Assembly: GCA_943369355.1 (NCBI GenBank)
Contig: CALRMX020000002.1
Coordinates: 372,001 to 436,000, forward strand
DNA from: UBA7662 sp943369355
GTDB taxonomy: Bacteria > Bacteroidota > Bacteroidia > UBA7662
Length of the DNA stretch: 64,000 bases
Reading direction: 5' to 3'
Shown: in pieces, positions 44,525-52,522 of the stretch
Numbering within the stretch: the first letter of the stretch is position 1
How the letters are laid out: every line of letters begins with the position of its first letter
Notes under the pieces: model-generated
What the model saw: the letters and a program-made list of their open reading frames with translations, nothing else
Database searches by the model: none
What the model was told of the DNA's origin: nothing
Position numbers and translations under genes: made by a program

Positions 44525-45435
44525 TAAGGAAACAGTTGGTCGTAGGGTAAAACGGTGGCGTAGTCGTGTGCTTGTAACCAAGCTTCGGCGGCTTCAGGGT
44601 CGGGCACTACGGTCAAAACGAAGTCGCCACCCCAAGCACCTAGCGATTTTACGCTGCCCGGAAAGCCTTTAAAGTGGCTCTGTCCGATGGGTGTGCGCTG
44701 CAACAAATTGCCTATAAGTTGTTCGTGCTGATTGAGCAGCCATGCAAAATTGTCGAGCGTATCTGCTTGCGCCAGTGCCAAGCTGATGCCGCTCACTTCG
44801 TCGATGAGACTTTGCGGCGGGGTGCCGTTGGCCATGAACTGCTTCACCTCCAAGTCGGAATATTGTTTGTGCCCGAGGTACACAAAGCGTAGCCGATCGC
44901 GAAACGTAGGCTTGAACTCGATGCTCTGCCAGCTGCGGTTAGCGCCTTTCCGCTGATAAAGGAGTGGCTTTTCTTGCATGGCGCAGGCCACATCGTAGCC
45001 GCTGCCGGTGAGGTGGCGGTCGAAGAGTGCGAAAGGATCTACCTGTGCCCACTGGGCGATGAGGCCTACGAGCGAGCTGCTGCTGCCCAGGCCCCAGTCT
45101 TTGTTGAAATGTAGCTGCGTGATGGCTTGGGTAGCGCCCAGCTGTTGACCGAAATCGCGGTTTAGCTGACGTGCGGTACGCAACATGCTCTGGATGACTT
45201 TGGCCTTGCGTATGTCGTCGGCATCGAGCAGGTTCAAAAATTCAGGGTCGAAACTGGCCTGCAACCACGGGCGACCGTCTTGCTCGAGGGCTGTCCAGCG
45301 GAAGCTGGCACCGCCTGCGGGCTGTACTTTGAGCGACTGCCCTTGCAAAGTAGGCAATGCCAAGGCGGTAGCGCCATGCAGTACCACATATTCTCCGCTC
45401 AGGAGCAGCTTGCCGTGGGCGTAGTAATGCGACAT
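44524..45435 (-). CDS. GYDIA-family GHMP kinase, candidate phosphomevalonate kinase
   Basis: The 303-residue protein has HGKLLLSGEYVVLHGA, the ATP loop WGLGSSSSLV and the family signature GSGYDVACA (GYDIA variant). The cluster encodes the reductase, mevalonate kinase and decarboxylase but no recognised phosphomevalonate kinase. This protein is the obvious candidate for that step. Only position supports this. It starts 2 bp after the HMG-CoA reductase stop. Confidence 0.88.
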   Translation of the reverse strand: MSHYYAHGKLLLSGEYVVLHGATALALPTLQGQSLKVQPAGGASFRWTALEQDGRPWLQASFDPEFLNLLDADDIRKAKVIQSMLRTARQLNRDFGQQLGATQAITQLHFNKDWGLGSSSSLVGLIAQWAQVDPFALFDRHLTGSGYDVACAMQEKPLLYQRKGANRSWQSIEFKPTFRDRLRFVYLGHKQYSDLEVKQFMANGTPPQSLIDEVSGISLALAQADTLDNFAWLLNQHEQLIGNLLQRTPIGQSHFKGFPGSVKSLGAWGGDFVLTVVPDPEAAEAWLQAHDYATVLPYDQLFP

Positions 45436-45437
45436 GT

Positions 45438-46793
45438 TTATGCTTGTGCGGTGCCGGCGTCGGGGCTTATTTCATCGTCGGCCATGCCGCGCATCTTTTT
45501 CATGTAGCTGGCAACGCCTTGGAAGCTGATTACCTTGTCGCTGAAATAGATTTTGGCACGCTCCTTCTCCTGTTCGGTGGCTTCGAGTTGGTTGAGGATG
45601 TTGAGCAGGTGCATCTTCATGTGGCCTTTCTGGATACCAGTAGTCACCAGACTCTTTACCGCAGCAAAGTTTTGGGCGAGGCCAACGGCTGCGGTGATTT
45701 GCATGAGCTCTTCGGCATTGGGGTTGCCGAGCATTTCGTGCGAAAACTTCACCATGGGGTGCAGACCGGTAAGTCCACCCACGGTTCCCAGTGCCAAAGG
45801 TATATCGAGCCAGAAGCGGAAGATGCCGTTGCTCACATCCACCCGAGTGAGTGAGCGGTACTGACCGTCGCGGGCGGCGTAGGTATGGGCGCAGGCTTCT
45901 ACAGCACGGAAGTCGTTGCCTGTAGCCAGCACCACCGAGTCGATACCGTTCATGATGCCCTTGTTGTGGGTGGTGGCGCGGTAAGGCTCGATGGTGGCGA
46001 TGCGGATGGCGCGGGTAAATTTTTCTACAAACTCTTCGTTGGTATAGTCGTCGCCATCGGCGAGCTGATCGATGGGGCAGCTCACCTCGCAGCGCACCAA
46101 ACACTCGGGGGTGTAGTTGCTGAGGATACACATCACCACAGTGAGCTCACGTTCGGCCTCGCTAAAGCGCGGGTCGGTCTCGAGTTCGTGACGTAGTATG
46201 CGGGCAAATTCTTCGAGATTGCTGTTGATGAAGTTGGCGCCCATGGCGTCGCGCGTTTCGAAGGTAGCGTGCAACTGGTAATAGCCGGGCTCGTCGAGGG
46301 TTTTATCGCGCAGGGTGATGCCGGTGATGCCGCCGCCACGCTTGCGCATATTGGCGGTGAGGCTTTGTGTGCCGCTGATGAGCTTTTGCTCGAGCTCGGG
46401 CATGAAGGCACGCAACTTATCGCCGTCGCCATGCCAAATGAAGTGCACCTGGCCTATCTTTTTGGTGGAGAGTACGGTGGTTTTGAAGCCTCCGCGATTG
46501 AGCCAAAAGGCCGCGCTTTTGCTGGCGGCGGCTACTACGCTCGACTCTTCGATGACCATGGGGATGGCATACAACTTTCCGTTGATGAGGAAGTTGGGCG
46601 CCACGCCGTAGGGCATGTAAAAGTTGGTGAGGGTATTTTCGATAAACTCATCGTGCTGCTTTTGGGTGGCAACATCGTGGTGCCAGTAGCCCGAGAGGGT
46701 GGTATAGGCTGCCTCCGGATCCTGGAAAAAGCGGGTAACCCACTCTATTTTTCCGGCCTTCGATAATTTGCTGAAGCCTTTAATTGGTTGCAT
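45438..46793 (-). CDS. mvaA: HMG-CoA reductase, class II
   Basis: A 451-residue enzyme that makes mevalonate from HMG-CoA. Motifs include ENTLTNFYMP, AIPMVIEESSVVAAASKSA, MNGIDSVVLATGNDFRA and GTVGGLTGLHP. It is the soluble class II form. The start is ATG 46793 (MQPIKGFS): a TAnnTTTG box at 46810-46817 lies inside the longer frame to 46880. It heads the mevalonate operon. Confidence 0.95.
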   Translation of the reverse strand: MQPIKGFSKLSKAGKIEWVTRFFQDPEAAYTTLSGYWHHDVATQKQHDEFIENTLTNFYMPYGVAPNFLINGKLYAIPMVIEESSVVAAASKSAAFWLNRGGFKTTVLSTKKIGQVHFIWHGDGDKLRAFMPELEQKLISGTQSLTANMRKRGGGITGITLRDKTLDEPGYYQLHATFETRDAMGANFINSNLEEFARILRHELETDPRFSEAERELTVVMCILSNYTPECLVRCEVSCPIDQLADGDDYTNEEFVEKFTRAIRIATIEPYRATTHNKGIMNGIDSVVLATGNDFRAVEACAHTYAARDGQYRSLTRVDVSNGIFRFWLDIPLALGTVGGLTGLHPMVKFSHEMLGNPNAEELMQITAAVGLAQNFAAVKSLVTTGIQKGHMKMHLLNILNQLEATEQEKERAKIYFSDKVISFQGVASYMKKMRGMADDEISPDAGTAQA

Positions 46794-46809
46794 AGAAAAA
46801 AACTTAAGA

Positions 46810-46817
46810 CAAAGGTA
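46810..46817 (-). promoter_or_regulatory. -7 box of the mevalonate operon
   Basis: TACCTTTG on the minus strand matches TAnnTTTG and ends 16 nt before ATG 46793. A TTG at about 46835-46837 is a possible -33 element. Confidence 0.5.
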
Positions 46818-47004
46818 GTTAAAAGCAGCACACACAACGCGCGCCAAGCCGCTGTGGTATACTAACCGTTTGTATGGCAAAAAGTTTTATATATCCGTAA
46901 GTGGTTCATTGTGCTTTTGTCAAATACGCTGTCGAACCCGTTTCTACCTAAAAGAATGGTAATTCAACTATTTCGTTGCATACTTGCCCCCTTTCCCCTG
47001 CCTA

Positions 47005-47037
47005 AATTGTGCTATCATTTGGCGGAATTGTGCTATC
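47005..47037. promoter_or_regulatory. Two 12-bp direct repeats with 21-bp period upstream of aldehyde dehydrogenase
   Basis: AATTGTGCTATC occurs exactly at 47005-47016 and 47026-47037. A 21-bp period (two helical turns) is typical of paired AraC-type half-sites, and an AraC regulator is encoded at the end of this locus (49041-49964). The ATG of the dehydrogenase is 49 bp downstream. Confidence 0.65.
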
Positions 47038-47086
47038 CGTCCGAAAAAAGGATGTCTAGGTTCGGTATACAATCAAACCCGAACTT

Positions 47087-48592
<1,506 letters not shown>

Positions 48593-48613
48593 ACTCAACC
48601 ACCATTCATTTTC

Positions 48614-48653
48614 CACGGGCAGTAGCGTTGTCTGCTGCCCGTGCTTTAATTTT
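48614..48653 (+). terminator. Hairpin between aldehyde dehydrogenase and DUF779 genes
   Basis: A 9-bp stem (CACGGGCAG / CTGCCCGTG) with a 12-nt loop is followed by CTTTAATTTT. The interrupted T run suggests a leaky terminator that lets some transcription reach the DUF779 gene. Confidence 0.65.
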
Positions 48654-48658
48654 AAACG

Positions 48659-49039
48659 ATGGATAAAATCAATAGGCTCGACGCCACCTCCAAGGCCATG
48701 GAACTGATTGCTATGCTGCAGGAAAAATTCGGCGAGCTCATGTTTTACCAGGCCGGGGGCTGCTGCGAAGGTACGCAGCCACAGTGTTTCGAAAAGGGCG
48801 GCTTTTACTTGCGTTATGGCGATGTGTGCATCGGCAGCGTGGCTGGCTGTGCATTTTGGGTAGATAAAGACTTATTCGAATACTGGAAGCATGCCCACTT
48901 CACCCTCGACGTAACCGAAGGCATAGGCGCTGGCGGTTTCTCGCTCGAAACACCCTACGGTAAAACTTTTGTGGTGCACTACCGCCTGTTTACCGAAGCT
49001 GAACTTGAGCAGCTGAGCGACCTCAGCTACAACCACTAG
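48659..49039 (+). CDS. DUF779 protein, aldehyde dehydrogenase partner
   Basis: A 126-residue protein with the conserved pattern LMFYQAGGCCEGTQPQC and a C-terminal TPYGKTFVVHY. It is the DUF779 family, commonly encoded right after ExaC-type aldehyde dehydrogenases and of unknown function. The cysteines (CC at about 36-37, plus C44) suggest metal or redox chemistry. It follows the dehydrogenase across a likely leaky hairpin and converges with the AraC gene. Confidence 0.88.
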   Translation: MDKINRLDATSKAMELIAMLQEKFGELMFYQAGGCCEGTQPQCFEKGGFYLRYGDVCIGSVAGCAFWVDKDLFEYWKHAHFTLDVTEGIGAGGFSLETPYGKTFVVHYRLFTEAELEQLSDLSYNH

Positions 49040-49040
49040 C

Positions 49041-49964
49041 TCAAGCCGAAAAATTCATGAGCTGATACTGTTTGGGAGTAACGCCTTCGTAACGTTTAAA
49101 CAGACGGATGAAGTAGTTCGAGTCGTCGAAGCCAGCGGCATAAGATACTTCAGCGATGTGAATCCGCGGATTTCGCAATAATTTTTTGGCGTATTTGATG
49201 CGTTCGTTCACCACGAACTCAATGGGGCTCATGCCCAGCTCGCGTTTAAAATAACGATAAAAGGACGTGCTGCTCATGCAGGCGATGCGGCTGAGTTCCT
49301 GCAGGGTGATGTTTTCGTGCAGGTTTTTTTTGATGTAGTCGATCGCCGGCGAGAGCGGACTGGCGTTAGGCAAGCTGGGATTTTCGTCGAAAATTTTGGC
49401 AGCTTGTGTTTGTATGATGCGGATAATCAACTCCTGCAAGCTGAGGTCGGCGAGCACATCTTTGGTGATAGAGCTGCCCATACACTCGGTGATGAGCTTG
49501 TTGATGGTGGTGGCCAACTCCAAGTTGTTGTAAAAGAAGTAGTTCTGGTAGTCGAGCTTCCAGAAGTTATTGCTGCCTTCTTTGGGGTATTTTTCGTTGA
49601 GGAAGTCGAGGGTTCGGTTGATCACCTGATGATCGATGGCCAAGGCAATACATTGAGTAGGATTACTGGTGGATGCCTCGGGAAAATCGATTTGCATTTC
49701 TACATTTTGGGGCACAATCACCGTTTCGCCGGGGAGGTAGTTAAAGCCGGGCTCGTCGAACAAGTGCATCACCTTTTTACCCCTGAGCATGCTGGTCACT
49801 ACCAAATCGTTGAATTTGAGCGGGACCAACTCGGTTTGTTGGTAGGTCTCGAAGATGTTCAGCTCGCAATGTTCGAGTGAAAAGATGGTGCGGTTTTCCA
49901 CCAAAGTTTTGAGCGACTTCTCGTGGGTTAACGCAGGCGTATTGAGTAGTACTTTATTGGACAT
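49041..49964 (-). CDS. AraC-family regulator
   Basis: A 307-residue regulator with an AraC_N-type N-terminal domain (about 15-170) and an AraC helix-turn-helix pair at about 210-305, with ITLQELSRIACMSSTSFYRYFKRELG and IAEVSYAAGFDDSNYFIRLFKR. It is encoded convergently to the aldehyde dehydrogenase/DUF779 genes and probably controls them through the direct repeats at 47005-47037. Its own promoter region shows no copy of that repeat. Confidence 0.9.
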   Translation of the reverse strand: MSNKVLLNTPALTHEKSLKTLVENRTIFSLEHCELNIFETYQQTELVPLKFNDLVVTSMLRGKKVMHLFDEPGFNYLPGETVIVPQNVEMQIDFPEASTSNPTQCIALAIDHQVINRTLDFLNEKYPKEGSNNFWKLDYQNYFFYNNLELATTINKLITECMGSSITKDVLADLSLQELIIRIIQTQAAKIFDENPSLPNASPLSPAIDYIKKNLHENITLQELSRIACMSSTSFYRYFKRELGMSPIEFVVNERIKYAKKLLRNPRIHIAEVSYAAGFDDSNYFIRLFKRYEGVTPKQYQLMNFSA

Positions 49965-50169
49965 AACTCCCGATGTACAACCAATATAAACAACAATTTT
50001 GTCTTTTTATCTTTTTCTGCTTCAAGTACGTGCCAATAGGATAAAAAGGAGGCTTTGCTAGTAGGCGACCAGCACTCATTAACCACGACCCTTGACAGCT
50101 TGTTTAGGTGGAAAAAAGCGGGAGAGGCGACGATTGCTATTCAAACGGCCAGCTCTCCCTGCTTCATGT

Positions 50170-51438
50170 TTAATTACGCATGCAACCTATCGGGACTACC
50201 CAAACTCCGTCGGTTCTTTGATAGGCATACTTTCCGCCAGTGAGCACCATCAAGAAAGAAGGTGAGCCCATTTTATCGACATCGACTCTATTTTTTACCG
50301 CCAAAAGGTTGGCAGCGGCTTCGTCGATTTGTTTTTGGCCCAGCTTTACTTCTACAGCGCCCCAGCGCCCGTCGCGGAGACGGATAATTAGATCGGCTTC
50401 GAGGCCAGTTTTATCGCGATAATGAAATACATCACCATCGTTGACTTCGGTGTAAACGCGCATATCGCGGGTACATAGTGCTTCGAACAAAAACCCAAAA
50501 TATTCGAAATCATGCAACAGGCCTTTGGGTTGTAAACGCATAACGGCTGTTGCTATTGAAGGGTCAACAAAATGCCGTTTGTCGGATGTACGAATAGCTG
50601 TTTTGGAGCGTAACGAAGGCAACCATGCGGCTAAATCTTCTACGACAAATATGCGCTTTAAAGCATTGATGTAGCTGGCAATAGTTTTATCAGAAATAGT
50701 GTTGTCGGTGGCCTCTATGTCGTTTAAAATAGTTTGATAGTTTGCAGTAGTTCCAATATTTCTGGCGAGCGATCGAAGCAGCAAGCGAACTCTTTCGGGA
50801 TTTTTTTCGACTTGGTCTACCGCCGATACGTCGTAGTTCAACACCGCCTCAACATAGTCGGTTGCAACGCGCAATGCTGCTTTAGGGGCTAAGAACAAAC
50901 TAGCCGGCCATCCTCCTCGGCATATTGCAAAGGCAATATCTTCGATGGTTAAATCTGAAATTGCACCCTCAGCAGGTTGAGTACCTTCAAACAATGCCGC
51001 TAGGGAAACGTTGCCGGTGGATTCTCCGGATTCAAATAAGCTCATGGTTCTCATTTTGATGCGTGAGAACCGCCCTGTTCCAGTATGTGAAGTTGGTTCC
51101 TTATTCGGAACAGCCGAGCCAGTGAGTATAAATTGACCGGGTTCATTTCTTTTGTCCACTTCAAACCTAACAGCATCCCACAATACTGGAGTGGTTTGCC
51201 ATTCGTCGATTAAACGAGGGGTGTCACCTTGTAAAAGCAGCGATGGCTTGGTCTCGGCCATAAGTTGATAAGAGCTACTTTGGTCGGGATCTTGCATATA
51301 AATAACACTATTCGCGGCTTGAATAGCAGAGCGTGTTTTACCGCACCATTTTGCGCCTTCAATTAATACAGCTCCCGACGATTGTAGAGCAAGCTGTAAT
51401 TCTGCGTCAGAAAGTCGAAATTTGTATTCTTTAGCCAT
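50170..51438 (-). CDS. ATP-binding protein, DUF4143 family (second copy)
   Basis: The 422-residue protein has Walker A GAKWCGKT (28-35), Walker B-like LIDEWQ (76-81), a sensor in FILTGSAVP, and the DUF4143 domain about 200-370 with VEVKLGQKQ near the end. It differs clearly from the one at 119-1279 and belongs to another subfamily. A TATATTTG -7 box at 51461-51468 is followed upstream by a 23-bp tandem array. Confidence 0.88.
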   Translation of the reverse strand: MAKEYKFRLSDAELQLALQSSGAVLIEGAKWCGKTRSAIQAANSVIYMQDPDQSSSYQLMAETKPSLLLQGDTPRLIDEWQTTPVLWDAVRFEVDKRNEPGQFILTGSAVPNKEPTSHTGTGRFSRIKMRTMSLFESGESTGNVSLAALFEGTQPAEGAISDLTIEDIAFAICRGGWPASLFLAPKAALRVATDYVEAVLNYDVSAVDQVEKNPERVRLLLRSLARNIGTTANYQTILNDIEATDNTISDKTIASYINALKRIFVVEDLAAWLPSLRSKTAIRTSDKRHFVDPSIATAVMRLQPKGLLHDFEYFGFLFEALCTRDMRVYTEVNDGDVFHYRDKTGLEADLIIRLRDGRWGAVEVKLGQKQIDEAAANLLAVKNRVDVDKMGSPSFLMVLTGGKYAYQRTDGVWVVPIGCMRN

Positions 51439-51460
51439 TTTTAATTTTTCAAATGCTCAA

Positions 51461-51468
51461 CAAATATA
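51461..51468 (-). promoter_or_regulatory. -7 box of the second DUF4143 gene
   Basis: TATATTTG on the minus strand matches TAnnTTTG. The 23-bp array begins 5 bp upstream, so it fills the -33 region and beyond. Confidence 0.5.
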
Positions 51469-51472
51469 CAAA

Positions 51473-51579
51473 TACTTCCGAGTTTGGACGGGTTTTACTT
51501 CTGAGTTTGGACGTGTTTTACTTCTGAGTTTGGACGGTTTTTACTTCCGAGTTTGGACGGGTTTTACTTCCGAGTTTGG
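51473..51579. repeat. 23-bp tandem repeat upstream of the second DUF4143 gene
   Basis: Units beginning TACTTC(C/T)GAGTTTGG start at 51473, 51496, 51519, 51542 and 51565, with an exact 23-bp period; the last is partial (about 4.65 copies). Variation is limited to one or two bases per unit, and there are no spacers, so it is not a CRISPR. Confidence 0.92.
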
Positions 51580-51701
51580 CATAAGGACTTGCTTGAACTT
51601 GCTGTAGGTTTGAAGATGAAAGAATGGTTCTAATCCTAAGCATTTAATGGGGGGCTATTCGAGTCAATTGTTGCATTTTTACAGTCGAATCACAAATAGA
51701 T

Positions 51702-52367
51702 ATGAGTAGCCATCACATAGTTCGTGAAAAACAAGAACCAGCTTTGATGGTCGCCAATGGAGAAGCATGCAGCCTGGAGTTGTTGGGCGAACTGCTTGAG
51801 TGGAGCCCTTATGTATTGGCCTTAGACGGCGCTTTGCCACGTTTGTTGACACTAGGTATTAAGGTGGATGCCGTACTGGGCGATTTTGACAGCATGGACG
51901 TTAATTCGTCGGAGTTGACGCAGTTGCAAGATGGAATACGCGTATTGCACCGACCCGATCAAGAAAAAACCGACTTTGAAAAGGGCCTCGATTTTTTACT
52001 AGAAGAGGGGCACAAAGCGGTCAATATCCTTTGGGCAACGGGCTACCGCCTCGACCATACCTACGCAAACCTGAGCAACTTAAACAAGTACGTTCACGCA
52101 CTGTCAATCAACGTAATCGACGATCATATTCGGCTGTATCCTTTGCCCAAGCAGTTTAGAAAACACTTCCCAAAAGCCCAAATTTTGTCGCTCATGCCCA
52201 TGGGGCGGGTAGAGGGCATACGCACCAGGAATTTGTTGTATCCCTTGCAGGATGAAGTGCTCGAGATAGGAAGCAGGATAGGAACCAGCAATCAGGTCGC
52301 AGAAACAGGTTGGGTTGAAATCCACCACCATAGCGGCTTGCTCCTATTGGGAGAAGTAAGGCGTTGA
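51702..52367 (+). CDS. Thiamine diphosphokinase
   Basis: A 221-residue enzyme that converts thiamine to thiamine diphosphate. It has the family pattern LALDGALPRLL, VDAVLGDFDSMD, and HRPDQEKTDFEKGLDF, then a C-terminal beta-sandwich that binds thiamine. It is a single cytoplasmic protein of normal length. It is a stand-alone gene downstream of the tandem array. Confidence 0.92.
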   Translation: MSSHHIVREKQEPALMVANGEACSLELLGELLEWSPYVLALDGALPRLLTLGIKVDAVLGDFDSMDVNSSELTQLQDGIRVLHRPDQEKTDFEKGLDFLLEEGHKAVNILWATGYRLDHTYANLSNLNKYVHALSINVIDDHIRLYPLPKQFRKHFPKAQILSLMPMGRVEGIRTRNLLYPLQDEVLEIGSRIGTSNQVAETGWVEIHHHSGLLLLGEVRR

Positions 52368-52507
52368 TAATATCCTGAGCACAGCAGTATCGTTTATACG
52401 TTGAAGATGCCGCATTTTCGTGGCCATTCTTCCCCATTTACACGGATAGTCGCGGAATAACATACGATTTCTAGGCTTTTTTGACCGTCAATTCGGCCAT
52501 TATCACG

Positions 52508-52515
52508 TAGTTTTG
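52508..52515 (+). promoter_or_regulatory. Candidate -7 box of the DUF5686 gene
   Basis: TAGTTTTG matches TAnnTTTG and lies 7 nt before the TTG start at 52523, so a leaderless TTG-started mRNA is possible. A TTTG at 52480-52483 is 24 bp upstream, slightly long for a -33 element. Confidence 0.4.
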
Positions 52516-52522
52516 CAGCGTT

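Noticed and set aside
51473..51579. CRISPR array
   Set aside because: The 23-bp units follow each other directly without variable spacers, and no cas genes are nearby.
51422..51607. 61-codon ORF reading through the 23-bp repeats
   Set aside because: Its peptide is only the translation of the repeat, and it overlaps the ATPase start and promoter on the other strand.
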